Part shown: positions 13,193 to 23,439 of the stretch, piece by piece | How the letters are laid out: each line of letters begins with the position of its first letter | Numbering within the stretch: the stretch's first letter is position 1 | Assembly (NCBI RefSeq): GCF_026212465.1 | Contig: NC_080049.1 | Coordinates: 3,313,057 to 3,377,056 of the forward strand | From: Amaranthus tricolor | Taxonomy: Eukaryota; Streptophyta; Magnoliopsida; Caryophyllales; Amaranthaceae | Direction of reading: 5' to 3' | Length of the DNA: 64,000 bases | Program-made: the position numbers and the translations under genes | The notes under the pieces: model-generated | Database searches by the model: none | Told to the model about the DNA's origin: nothing | The model's input: the letters and a program-made list of their open reading frames with translations, nothing else

Positions 13193-13195
13193 TTT
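12860..13195. repeat. Long compound trinucleotide microsatellite (CTG/CTA/CTC/AAT)
   Basis: About 330 bp of pure triplets: mixed CTG, CTA, CTC and TTC units, with GAATATCCCTA recurring at about 12999 inside the array, ending in about 15 AAT units. It reads as poly-Leu in the + frames and Val/Ala/Ser-rich sequence on the other strand, so the ORFs over it are artefacts. It begins immediately at the right end of a Mutator-like MITE. Confidence 0.9.
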
Positions 13196-13454
13196 GCTGA
13201 TTATAGTAACACTAAACCTGGCTACAATTGGTAGGAAAAGTGACTTCTAGAATTAGAGGATGGTAGGTGAAAAATCTCTCTTATGCTGCTAGGCTAAAAT
13301 TGGTCAATGTGTTCTCATGAGTATAACAACTTATTGGTGTCTGATCTTTATACTACCTAAAATGGTGATTAAATAGGTTAATGTTGTATGTCGAGCCTAC
13401 TTGTGGAATGCTGATCATAGTAATAACACTAAACCTGGTTTAGTGAATTGGGAA

Positions 13455-14310
13455 CACATGTAAACCTAAGAAGGAGGGAGGTTTGGGTATAAGGAACCTA
13501 GAAGCTTGGAATGTGGTAGCTATTGGGAAAATAGCTTGGCACATCAATAGATTGAGTGAATCTCTTTGGGTAAGGTGTATTCATGGTGTGTACACTAAAG
13601 ATGGTGATTGGCGGCTGTTTAATCCTCCTCGAACAACTAGCTGGGCACTTAAGAAACTGTGTAAGGTAAAAGAACAGCTGCATTTGTTCCGTAACAAAGA
13701 CAACTATGTGATAAAGGATGTGTATAAGGAATTTGTTGGTTCAGCTCAATTTGTTCGATGGTGCAGATTAGTCTGGTTGCGTGCTTCTATTCCTAAGCAT
13801 AGGTACATATTTTCGCTAGCTATGCTTGATAAGCTGAAGACCCGAGATAAATTGAAGTTAACGGGTGTTATTGATGATGAGTCTTGTCCCATGTGATATG
13901 CTAGTAAAGAATCCATTGAGCACTTATTCTTTGAATGTAAGTTTAGCTCCTCTTGTTATTCTCTTCTTTCGATCTGGTTGGGAATCAGATTTCATATGAG
14001 GAAACTTTCTACCATTTCCCTTGGCACATGGAAAGTTTTTAAACTGATGAAGCAGCTAGCTATTGCTCTATTTGTAGTTTAATTTATCTGATTTGGAAGG
14101 CTAGGAATACTTGTGTTTGACAAATGCACATTACTACGCCTGTAGCTGTCATGAAAGATCTCAAGCTTAGTGTTAGCTCTCGTTTCAAAGGTCTCTACCC
14201 TGAGGCTACTAGATTATATCAAAACTTGTTAGAAGTAGTTTAATTTCTTCTTGAGGCTTTTCTTTGCCTTTTTCTATTTTGTATTGTCTTCGTTTGGAAT
14301 TAATGAAAAT
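13455..14310 (+). pseudogene. 5'-truncated L1-type LINE, C-terminal zf-RVT region
   Basis: Starting at about 13468 the + strand reads KKEGGLGIRNLEAWNVVAIG, the hallmark of the region after the reverse transcriptase in plant L1 LINEs. The zf-RVT region follows (IVSW-like RWCRLVWLRASIPKHRYIFS, then KLKTRDKL and CP). A TGA at 13894 interrupts the zinc-binding motif, with the same frame continuing as ASKESIEHLFFECKF. A further in-frame stop occurs near 14079. The fragment runs into an (AAT)n/(CAA)n tail at about 14320. There is no endonuclease or RT, so it is a dead 5'-truncated insertion. Confidence 0.85.
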
Positions 14311-14316
14311 TTTCTC

Positions 14317-14343
14317 CCATAAATAATAATAACAACGACAATG

Positions 14344-14378
<35 letters not shown>

Positions 14379-14414
14379 AATAATAATAATAAATAAATAA
14401 ATAAATAAATAAAT
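14317..14414. repeat. (AAT)n/(CAA)n/(AAAT)n microsatellite
   Basis: Tail-like simple repeat directly following the LINE fragment: AAT, then about 12 CAA/ACA triplets, AAT, then AAAT tetramers. It probably originated from the LINE 3' tail. Confidence 0.85.
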
Positions 14415-14544
14415 TGCAACAATACTAAAATACCCTAACAAAAACTCTATGTTTCTCTCAATTTGTATTACTTTTATTTTAGTATGTCTCACTAATTTTA
14501 CACCTAACAATTTAATTCATAAATTTATTTAATTAGTTGAATAT

Positions 14545-15560
14545 AATTATATTGTTTTATTTCAATCAATCAATCAATACAGTAGAAATATAATATATAA
14601 TGTCATATAATGGAATAAAATCAAACCTTAATTAGTTTAATAAATATAGTAATCAACCAATTTGATTATTTCATGTGGCAAACTTTTACGAGGATGCCAC
14701 AAAAATTTTCCAATTTTTTAGTTAATTGTATGATTACACTGCTCTAGTTTTCTGTTAAAATTTTTTTCTTAGCAAATATTAGGGAGTTGCGGTTTATTTT
14801 TGACCTTATTTAGTTGAACAAAATTTTACTATTTTATTTCAATCAATCAACCAATGCAGTTTAAATATAATAAGATATGGTGTCATGTAATAGAATAAAA
14901 TATATTTTACTTTATTTAGTTCAAAAAATATAGTAATTAACCCATTTGATTATTCTATGTGGCAAATCATTGTGAGGATGACACATAGAATTTTCCAATC
15001 ATTTTAGTTAATTGTATATTTATTTCAATTAATCAACCAATGCAGTAGAAATATAATAAAAACTAGTATAGAATTCGTGCAATGCACGAATTTATGAGTA
15101 TGAAATATATGAACATATAACCTTAAAGAATAATGCGAGTATATACTATTATCGTGATTAAACTTATCGAATATAGGACTTTTTTAAAGCAAAAATTAAA
15201 TAATGATTTAATTAAAATTATTTATCAAATACATTACTTTTTCATTCAATTAAATATATCAAATTCTAAGTTAAATATATAGAACTGTTTAAATAAATTA
15301 TATATATACTCTATCTAATTTAGCTCTAATTTAAAAGATAATAAAATTTAATATTAAGTAGATATTGTCATGTAATCAACTATCATCCACTAAAATAATT
15401 CTAGGCTCCCTAAGGATGACATCTATCATTTTTCAATATTTTTATTAGTATGTATGATATGATATCATGTCATGTAATAGAATAAAATCAATTTTACCTT
15501 ATTTAGTTTAATAAATATAGCAATTAACCAATTTAATTATTCTATGTGACAACTAATTCT
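14545..15560. repeat. Diverged repeat, about 200 bp unit, three copies
   Basis: Copies start near 14551, 14829 and 15450. Shared features are 'TTTATTTCAATCAATCAA', 'GTCATRTAATRGAATAAAAT', 'TTTAGTTTAATAAATATAG' and 'TTTGATTATTYYATGTGGCAA'. The third copy lies inside the segment bounded by Helitron-like ends. No coding sequence. Confidence 0.55.
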
Positions 15561-15928
15561 TTTATGCTATCTTTGGGAATGATGATTTCATTTTCAAATC
15601 TTGTATTGGATCAAATTTAGTATTTAGCAAATAGAAAAACTTTAAATCTGGATTTGAGTCAATTTTATGTTTGTTTTCAAAGTAGTTAAGGTTAAGAACT
15701 TGAGAATGACTTGCTAAACCTTGTTATTCTTAAATTCTTAATTTATGATTCCATAATTGACATTAAGATTTTAAAATGAAATACATGTTCTCAAACACAA
15801 CCTTAGTTAATTGTATGATATTATAATTTTATAATGATAACATGTTATTGCATCTCTGTTTAAAATTTATATTTATATATACTTTTATACTTTACAACTT
15901 TGTGCATTGCACGAATTTCTACACTAGT
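15062..15928. mobile_element. Segment bounded by two opposed Helitron-like 3' ends
   Basis: At the right, TTGTGCATTGCACGAA forms a hairpin, followed by TTTCTACACTAG and T. At the left, the minus strand shows the same design: hairpin TTCGTGCATTGCACGAA, then TTCTATACTAG and T. Each fits the hairpin-plus-CTAG|T rule for Helitron 3' termini. Read together, the ends also form a 30 bp imperfect terminal inverted repeat, so a single TIR element is the alternative. No flanking duplication is seen, which favours Helitron termini. The interior is AT-rich and non-coding. Confidence 0.5.
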
Positions 15929-15959
15929 ATGCAAATATTTGTATTAGTGTAGCTATTTA

Positions 15960-16480
15960 ACTCATGTATAAGATGTTTCTCTCGATGAGAACATCTCATA
16001 CAAGAATTTGTGTTGAAATAAAGGTTTTTTGTCTTTATACAAGAGCAAATGTTTAGAACGATGTTGTAAGTGCATGTTAACCCAGTTCCGTGAAGAGAAT
16101 TGGTTTGAAATTAAGTTTAATGAGCATGGATAGCAATAAGGTTGTTTAATTATGCTAAACGGCTACATCTAGCATTTGTGTCTTTGAGATGAGGTATGAC
16201 TTGACGGTGGTCTGTCTTGGATAGACGGTATTGCTTTTATCGACATTTCTTAATGTAATTAGCCTTAACTTTTCCCTCAAAAAATTCAATTTTAATAAGT
16301 ACAGATAAAGGTTAGATGAATTCACATCAACTCGGTAAGGAGTAAGAACTAAGAACACGTTCTCTTCAACTTATTTTTTGAACCTATTACTTATTCTTAT
16401 AGAAATCAGATCAGATCAAATCAAAACTGTTCAGATCAGATCAGATCAGATTAAATAGTTTCAGACCAGATCAAATCATT
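15960..16480. other. Intergenic; degenerate (GATCA)n-like repeat at 16404-16480
   Basis: No gene is recognised. The last 80 bases are built from AGATC/ATCAG units, and the same kind of sequence recurs at about 30490-30650. Near 15970-16010 a self-complementary motif (AAGATGTTTCTCTCGATGAG…CATCTCATAC) could form a hairpin. Confidence 0.5.
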
Positions 16481-16676
16481 ATTACTATTATTAGGGATAT
16501 TCTATGTGGTAGCAATGTAGTTTTAAGAAATGTCAGTGGTAGCAAATCTTAAAAAAAAGTCCACAACGTAACATTGTACTGTTAAACTTAAAGCTGCCGT
16601 AAATTACTAATCAATATTATACATTTTTCCATTAAGCTGTAAAATTACTTATTTGTCTTTTTCTTCTTTCTTTAAA

Positions 16677-16803
16677 TCAACACTCATCATCTTCACAAGG
16701 AGACTTAGAAGAATCAATACTTGGTTTTCCAGATGGTTCTTGAGGAAAAAAGACATCAAAATATTTTTCTACATGAAGTCCCTCAATCCTTGAACAAATG
16801 ATT
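16677..16803 (-). pseudogene. Protein-like fragment inside the Mutator-like element (possible captured exon)
   Basis: On the minus strand one frame reads, ending at a TGA at 16679-16677, GLHVEKYFDVFFPQEPSGKP followed by SIDSSKSPCEDDEC. The composition looks like a genuine protein C-terminus rather than random AT-rich translation. I do not recognise the family. It abuts the element's left TIR, the position where Pack-MULEs carry acquired exons. Confidence 0.35.
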
Positions 16804-17603
16804 TTTCTACTGTGCTTTGTATAGAGAGTAAATATGATACATCAATTATGCAAAACCTAAGGAAGAAGAATGAGAAATTAGATGGAATATGGGGTTTGAT
16901 TGTGATTTATGATGAATAAAGTCATAAACTAATAGCACCATTTGTGTTTCTTGTGGAAATTTTGCACAATTATTGTTATTTTTACGCTAGTGATCTATTC
17001 TTTGAAGTTAAAATGAGCTTCTACTCTTATGTTGCAGTTTTTTAATGTGTCGTTGGACTTTTATACTAGCATCCCAGTTGACATGTTATGTGAAAATTAT
17101 TTTTTCATGTGATGTGTAACACTCAGTTTCTGAAAGTTGATTTGTGATGAAAAGGACTGTTGATTGCATGTTGATCATGTTACTTTCTACTCTGACAAGC
17201 AAATCTTAATCATTGTTGTATTTGCAAAGCTTGAGATATGGTCATGTTGCCATATTTAGGTCTTAAAAGACTTTCCAGTTCTTGCTACTTTCTCTATAAA
17301 CTAAGAGAATAGAATATTGTGAATATTTTGTAAATCTTTATATTTTGGTAATTATTTTGTAATTAGCTAGATTCCTTACTCTCTAAGATTACTCTTGTAG
17401 CTAGTTTCCTTTTTCTCCAAGATTACTCTTGTATTTATTCTCTCATTTTGAAATGAAATGACAACCAATCATTCTACCAATTCTATCATGGTATCAAGAG
17501 CTTAGGTTCTTTTTCCTCTCTTCAACCCTTTTTACTTTCTTCCTTACTCCCTAAGAAAACTGTTCCCCACCCTTACCGCCGCCCCCCCTCTCTTGCTTCT
17601 TCC

Positions 17604-20600
17604 ATGGTTTCTCCTAAAATTCATCCCACCACCAACTCCTCTCCCGGTATCCTTGGGCCTTGTCCAGCCTATAATTTCTTTACTGGATCATCTTCCTCGC
17701 TGGACTACTTTTTGAAGAATATCAATCAAGCTATGCATACTCTCCCTTTGTCCTCTCCAGATGAACATTTCTACATGGATACCGGTGCTACTTCCCACAT
17801 GACTCACTCTCAAGGTAATTTTCTTAAGTATTTTCCATCGAAGCATCATCATAATAATCACATAATTGTTGATGATGGTAATATGATTTCGATTCAAGGT
17901 CACGGTGATTACCCATTTCTCCCTCTAATCCTTCCCTTACTCTTAAAAATGTCTTACATGCCCCTAAACTCATTAAAAATCTTATCTCTGTTTGTAAGTT
18001 TACTCATGATAACAAAATTTCTGTTGAATTTGATCTTTTTGGTTTTTCTGTGAAACAATTGGGCACGTGGAATATCCTCTTACGGTCTAATAGCACTGGT
18101 AATCTTTATCCTTTCCATTCGACACATGAAGCTACCATCTCATCCTCTCCACATTCGGCCTTTTTATCTTCTAGTATTTGGCATTCCCATTTAGGTCACC
18201 CGGGAAATGACATTTTGCATTCCTTATATTCTTCTAATTCTATCCAATGTAATAAAACTCCATCTTTGGTGTGTCATTCTTGTCCCTTGGGTAAACATGA
18301 TAGATTACCTTTTGTTAATTCTCAATTTGTGACTACTAAACCTTTTGATATTATTCATAGTGATGTATGGTCTTCTCCCGTTTCAAGCCCTTCGGGATAC
18401 AAATACTATGTCCTATTTCTTGATCATTATACAAATTCTATATGGACTTTTCAGTTATTTCGCAAGTCTTAAATGTATGATATTTTTATGCAATTTAACA
18501 CCTTTGTCAATACTCAATTTGAGCTTAATATCAAATCTTTTCAATGTGATCATTGGGGTGAATTTGATAATAAAAATTTTCACCATTTTTGTGCTACTCG
18601 GGGTATCTCTCTACATTTCTCTTGCCCCCAAACTTCATCACAAAATGGAAAATCCAAAAGAAAAATTCGCACAATAAATAATATCATTCGTACATTATTG
18701 TGTCGTGCATCCCTTCCCTCTTATTTTTGGCCTCACGCCTTGAATACCGCTACTTATCTCCTAAACATTCTCCCCTCCAAGTTACTTGGTCGTTTAACTC
18801 CTAGTCACTTGCTTTACCATAAATCTGCCACCTATACGCATCTTTGGGTTTTTGAGTGTTTATATTTTCCTCTCATCTCTTTCAGAAAAATTCATAAATT
18901 AATTAAAACCTTGCTCATCTCCATGTGTCTTATTGGGATATCCATCTTTGCATCGTGGTTACAGGTGTTATGATCTCTCCCCTCATAAGATTATTCTCTC
19001 CCGCCATGTCCTTTTTTACGAAGCCTCCTTTCCTTTTTCTCGGTCCTCACAATCCTCTCCTAGAGAATATGATTTATTAGATAATCCAAATCCTTATTTT
19101 TTTGCTCCACCAATTCAGCCCAACAGCAGCAGCCCATCTCTTAACTCCCTCCCCTCATCTCCTAGGCCTCGTCTCCATAGTGGCCCAACAACAGCTTCCC
19201 AGAATACAAACCCTCCCCCACCAACTCAGAACACTGGGCCCAGCCCAGTTAGCCACCCTCCAGCTCCTATTTCCCTTCCTCTTGGGCCTGCCTCACGCAG
19301 CCCATCACACACCCCATCCTCTAGCCCACTTTCTTCCTTAAATTGCCCCTCATCTGTAACACCCCGGCCCCTCGGACCGCTGGTGACTACTCTTGGAGAC
19401 TGTAGACTAGCCCCACAAACCAACACAAGTCTTTCCAGCGCACTTTGGCCTCACTCGTGCGCACCCGGGAAAACTTCCCAGGAGGTCACCCATTCTAAGA
19501 TTGCTCCCCACCAAGCACGCTTAACTGTGGAGTTCTTAGCAAATGAGCTCCCATGAAAAGAAGATGCACCTTGTTGATATGAGTAGTTTATCAATCCTTT
19601 TTCAAGCTAAATCTGGGGTATTACATCATCACCAAATCTTCCTTTTCCACCCGGCATGACTACGAGTAGTAAGCATGGCATTTTCAAACCCAATCCTAAA
19701 TACACTTCTCACGCCCTTTCCGTCTCCTTCTCTCCTATTCCCAAAATCCTATCCATGCTCTCCATGACCCTAATTGGAAACAAGCTATGAAGGATGAATT
19801 TGATGCTTTAATTGAGAATAAAACTTTGGATCTTGTGTCGCGGCCTCCGAATGCTAAAGTTATTCGTTCCTTGTGGATTTTTCGAGTGAAAACTAAGTCT
19901 GATGGTTCTTTTGAGCGCTATAAGGCGCGTCTTGTTGGTGATGGCAAGTCTCAAAGAGAGGGCATTGACTGTGATGAGACTTTTAGCCTTGTGGTCAAAC
20001 TTGCTTCTATTCGCATTGTTTTGAGTATTGCTCTGTCTAAATCTTGGTCCATTCATCAGTTGGATGTTAAAAATGCTTTCCTCCATGGTCACTTGGATGA
20101 AACAGTATGTGTACATGCATCAACCTTTGAATTTCCGATCCCACTCAACCTGATCATGTGTGTCTTCTTTGAAAGTCTCTTTATGGTCTAAAGCAGGCCC
20201 CTCGAGCTTGGTATCAACGGTTTGCTGATTTTGTGACTAAACTATTGGTTTCGTAATAGCAATTCTGATAACTCTTTGTTTGTTTATTGTCATGGGTCCA
20301 ATATTGCTTATCTTCTTTTGTATGTGGATGATATTATACTCACTGCTTCTTCTACTCTTCTCCGTCAGTCTATTATGCCTAAATTAAGTTCGGAATTCGC
20401 TATGAAGAACTTGGGTCCTCTCAGTTACTTCTTTGGTATTGCTATTTCTCGTACTCCTGCAGGTCTATTTCTCTCTCAAACCAAATATGTTGCTGAAATT
20501 CTGGATAAAGCTGGCATGTCTCAATGCAAACCTGCCCATACTCCTATTACTACATCCAGCAAACTTTGTGCTGATGCTGGGTCTCCATATGATAATCCTA

Positions 20601-21240
20601 CCTTGTATCACAGCTTAGTTGGGGCCTTACAGTATCTTACTTTCACCCTTCTAGATATTTCTTATGCTGTTCAACAAGTGTGCTTATTTATGCATGATCC
20701 TCGAGTGGAACATATGGCTGCTCTTTATAGAATTCTTCGGTACATTCAAGGGACTCTTGACCATGGACTACAGCTATATAAGTCCCCTGTTTCTTCTCTC
20801 TTATCCTATACTGATACTGATTGGGGTAGTTGTCTTGACACCCGCCATTCCACTCCCGGTTACTGTGTTTTTCTAGGTGACAATTTGATCTCTTAGTCTG
20901 CTAAGGGCTAACCTACGGTCTCTATGTCTAGTGCTAAAGCTGAGTATCGTTGTGTTGCTAATGTTGTTTTTGAAACTTGTTGGATTCGTAACTTGCTTCT
21001 TGAGCTTCATTGTTCTATTCCTACGGCCACTCTTGTTTATTGTGACAATGTTAGTACTGTTTATTTGTCGGGCAATCCTATTCATCTTCAACGCTCTAAG
21101 CATATCAAAATGGACATTCATTTTGTTCGTGAAAAGGTTCAACGTGGTGATGTTCGGGTTGTTCATGTTCCATCTTGATATCAAATTGTCGATATCTTTA
21201 CCAAGAGTCTGCCTCAAGTTCTTTTTGATGATTTTCGATC
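17604..21240 (+). pseudogene. Copia pol remnants: protease, integrase, RT, RNase H
   Basis: Order along the + strand: protease motif YMDTGATSHMT (about 17770); the GAG-pre-integrase zinc region WHSHLGHPGNDIL … CHSCPLGKH (about 18180-18300); integrase start FDIIHSDVW. A stop follows at 18470, then CDHWGEF and TSSQNGKSKRKIRT, where the usual catalytic Glu is Lys. Reverse transcriptase begins at about 19770 (VKNAFLHG at about 20065, LLLYVDDIILTAS at about 20310). RNase H shows VSMSSAKAEYRC (about 20925) with a stop just before it. At least four frame breaks and several stops make it non-functional, although YVDD is intact. Gene order PR-IN-RT-RH identifies Copia. Confidence 0.9.
19355..19625 (-). 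mobile_element. Solo LTR of a Cassandra-type TRIM carrying 5S rRNA-like sequence
   Basis: A 271 bp unit begins TGTAACACCCCGGCCCC and ends GGGGTATTACA, flanked by a perfect 5 bp duplication TCATC (19350-19354 and 19626-19630). On the minus strand, about 19540-19440 reads AACTCCACAGTTAAGCGTG, CTTGG, then GGGTGACCTCCTGGGAAG. These match the internal control region (A box and C box) of plant 5S rRNA. Cassandra elements are known for carrying 5S sequence in their LTRs. Only one LTR and no internal domain remain, as after LTR-LTR recombination. It interrupts the Copia coding region between integrase and RT. Confidence 0.9.
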
Positions 21241-21645
21241 CAGTCTCAGCGTTCGCAAACCTCCCGATTCGACTGGGAGGATGTAATAGAATAGAATATT
21301 GTGCATATCTTGTAAATCTTTTTATTTTGGTAATTATGTTGTAATTAGCTAGTTTCCTTACTCTCTAAGATTACTCTTATATTTATTCTCTCATTTTGAA
21401 ATGAAATCGCAACTAATCATTCTATCAATTTTATCATAAACATCATGACAAAGAAATTAAGTAATTTAAAGAAAGAAGATAAGGGCAAATAAGTAATTTC
21501 AAAGCTTAATGAAAAAACATATAATTTTGAGTATTAATATTACGGTAATTTTAAATACAACAATACAATGTTACGTTGTCAATTTTTTTTAAGATTTGCT
21601 ACCACTAGAATTTTTATAAAACTATGTTGCTAAATAGAATATCCC

Positions 21646-21682
<37 letters not shown>

Positions 21683-21749
21683 CAAAAACGACGACGACGA
21701 CAACAACACCAACAACAAAAACAACAAGACCAATAAGAACAAGAACAAG

Positions 21750-21794
<45 letters not shown>

Positions 21795-21810
21795 AATAAT
21801 AATAATAATA
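21646..21810. repeat. (ATT)n, (CAA)n, (AAT)n compound microsatellite
   Basis: Simple triplet array filling the gap between the right end of one Mutator-like element (21645) and the left end of the next (21811). The coding-looking Asn/Lys and Ile/Val runs are artefacts. Confidence 0.9.
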
Positions 21811-22374
21811 AGAGAAAATTCTAACAAACTACCTATTCTATACATGAATTTGCAAAAAACTACCTTTTCTAATTTTTTTTGCAAAAAACTACCTTATGTA
21901 ATGCTTTTGTTTGCAAAAGACTACCTCTTAACGGATATGAGAGTTTGACCGTTCAAATTAACGTTTGACTCTCACGTGTGACGCACGTGACCCATTAATA
22001 TTTGAACCTTCTTCATTGCTGCTTTTCAATTCAGTACTGTTCTTCGTTGTTCTTCGCTGCTGCTCTTCGAAAGATCCATACATGTCCTCTTCTTCTTCCA
22101 AAAAACCGGTTCTCAAAGTTCTTGAATTCCCTCCCTTCTTCCTTGAAACATCTTCCAGCTGAAGCATCTAACCTTTAGAGGTATGTAGTACTACTCAATT
22201 AAGTTTTTGTTCTTCATTGTTGTATTTTATTTTGTCTTTAATTTCGCTCACTTCTTCCTTTGGCTACTGTTATTTTCGGATTTAATTTCCTCTTTTTATC
22301 TTGTAATTTGTTAATTGATTATTGTTGTGTGAGAATAATGTATAATGGTTCCTAAAATTAGATAAATCAGTAAA

Positions 22375-23439
22375 ATGAAGAAATTGAAAATCTGGAAAAA
22401 AGGAAGTTCTTCGAAAATGCAGCATTCTGAGTTGGCAAATAAGTTGGTCAATGTTAGGACAGATGAGGTGGAGCTTGAAAGAAATGATGTGGCACATGAG
22501 GTTGTGGATGACCTGGAAAGAGCAAATATAGTTGTTGATGTTGGGGAAATGGGACCACCAAACACATATACGGGTTATAAAGAATGTTTAAGTGCTAACC
22601 CTAGATCTAAAACAAATAACTCAGATGCTATTTCAACCTTAAACCTTACACCAATTGAGAGAGGTTTAACCCTACAGCAACAACTTTCTGATTTTGAGGA
22701 TAGTAGTGATGATGATTACAGTTGCGGTCATGAGGATGAATATGAGCATGATTCTGATTTGTTTGCAGAAAATGTAGTTTATGGTCTCAATGATGTGTTT
22801 ATAGGTGATGATGAAATTAGATTGTTAGTAGATAAGGAGGTTGATGAGGAAAACAATAGAGACATATACGTTAATGATGATGAACTGGAGTATGATGATG
22901 TTGATTTGGGTGCATTGAATGTTGATGATGAAGGTATAGCAAGCTATCCTACATTCAATCCTGAGGTTGATTTTAAGGGTAAGATCAATTTGTCTTTAGA
23001 CCTTAAGTTTCCTTCTACATATGTCTTTAGAAAAGCGTTAAGGTGTGGGTGTGGAGTTCCCTTTGCAAGGAGGGTTTCATGGACCAAGAAAAATCCAGGA
23101 AGAAGGTTTAAGACTTGCGTTTTTTATGATCCTGATACAAATTGGAGGGGATGCAAAAAGTTTAAATGGGTTGATCATCCTGAAATGGCTGTTTGGCAAA
23201 GAGAAGTGACGAACAAGCTTGTGGAGGAGAAGCGACAATTGGCAACCGAAATCAAGATTTTGACATCAAAGGTTTGTTGCTTGGAACATGAAAAGGAACA
23301 AGCAATTTCAGAAATTAAAAAGATTAAGAAGAAATGGATGAATGAGAGGAAGCATGGAAATCAGTTTACAAGCTTTGTATTAGGGTTTTTCGTTTGTTTT
23401 TTGTTACTGTTTCTTGTATTAATCAAGGCTAGTATTTGA
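22375..23439 (+). CDS. Chimeric MULE N-terminus / GRF zinc finger / transmembrane protein (354 aa)
   Basis: An intact ORF. Residues 1-223 are the same acidic, Asp/Glu-rich N-terminus as the transposase on the other arm. Sequence then switches at 23044/23045 to a GRF-type zinc finger (about 224-268: CGCGVPFARRVSWTKKNPGR … FKTCVFYDPDTNWRGCKKF). A coiled coil follows (about 280-325, Lys/Glu-rich) and a C-terminal hydrophobic helix (about 333-351, FVLGFFVCFLLLFLVLI). GRF fingers bind single-stranded nucleic acid in NEIL3, TOP3A and APE2 and are common in plant transposon-linked proteins. The biological role here is unknown. The junction coincides exactly with the end of the inverted arm, so the fusion was created by the event that made the arm. 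No stops or frameshifts. Confidence 0.8.
   Translation: MKKLKIWKKGSSSKMQHSELANKLVNVRTDEVELERNDVAHEVVDDLERANIVVDVGEMGPPNTYTGYKECLSANPRSKTNNSDAISTLNLTPIERGLTLQQQLSDFEDSSDDDYSCGHEDEYEHDSDLFAENVVYGLNDVFIGDDEIRLLVDKEVDEENNRDIYVNDDELEYDDVDLGALNVDDEGIASYPTFNPEVDFKGKINLSLDLKFPSTYVFRKALRCGCGVPFARRVSWTKKNPGRRFKTCVFYDPDTNWRGCKKFKWVDHPEMAVWQREVTNKLVEEKRQLATEIKILTSKVCCLEHEKEQAISEIKKIKKKWMNERKHGNQFTSFVLGFFVCFLLLFLVLIKASI

Larger units (their letters stand above)
17302..21436 (+). mobile_element. Degraded Ty1/Copia retrotransposon with LTRs and TSD
   Basis: The 5' LTR is 17302-17488 and the 3' LTR 21282-21436, both ending TCTATCA/TTTATCA. The 5' copy has an extra ~33 bp internal duplication (TAGTTTCC…AAGATTACTCTTG). 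The primer-binding site TGGTATCAAGAGC (initiator tRNA-Met type) abuts the 5' LTR. A 5 bp target duplication TAAAC lies at 17297-17301 and 21437-21441. The polyprotein lacks gag, since protease begins only about 290 bp after the PBS. A Cassandra solo LTR sits inside at 19355-19625. Confidence 0.92.
16494..21645. mobile_element. Mutator-like element with long TIRs, interrupted by a Copia element
   Basis: About 180 bp at the left (16494-16680, starting GGGATATTCTATGTGGTAGC) is repeated inverted at the right (about 21465-21645, ending GAATATCCC), with clear similarity throughout. The 9 bp flanks are CTATTATTA (16485-16493) and TTATTATTA (21646-21654). This suits the 9 bp duplication of Mutator-like elements, although the target is repetitive. 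The interior to 17296 holds a protein-like fragment and no transposase, suggesting a Pack-MULE. A Copia retrotransposon occupies 17302-21436. Confidence 0.75.

Noticed and set aside
12808..13234. Open reading frames of poly-Leu, poly-Ile, Val/Ala/Ser over the triplet repeat
   Set aside because: They are translations of CTG/CTA/AAT microsatellite sequence on either strand, with no start context or domain.
16404..16480. Regulatory GATC cluster
   Set aside because: It is a degenerate short tandem repeat also present at 30490-30650; no regulatory meaning can be supported.
19440..19548. A 5S rRNA gene
   Set aside because: The match covers only part of 5S and lies inside an LTR-like unit bounded by TGTAAC/TTACA with a 5 bp duplication, so it is a Cassandra-type LTR and not a 5S gene.
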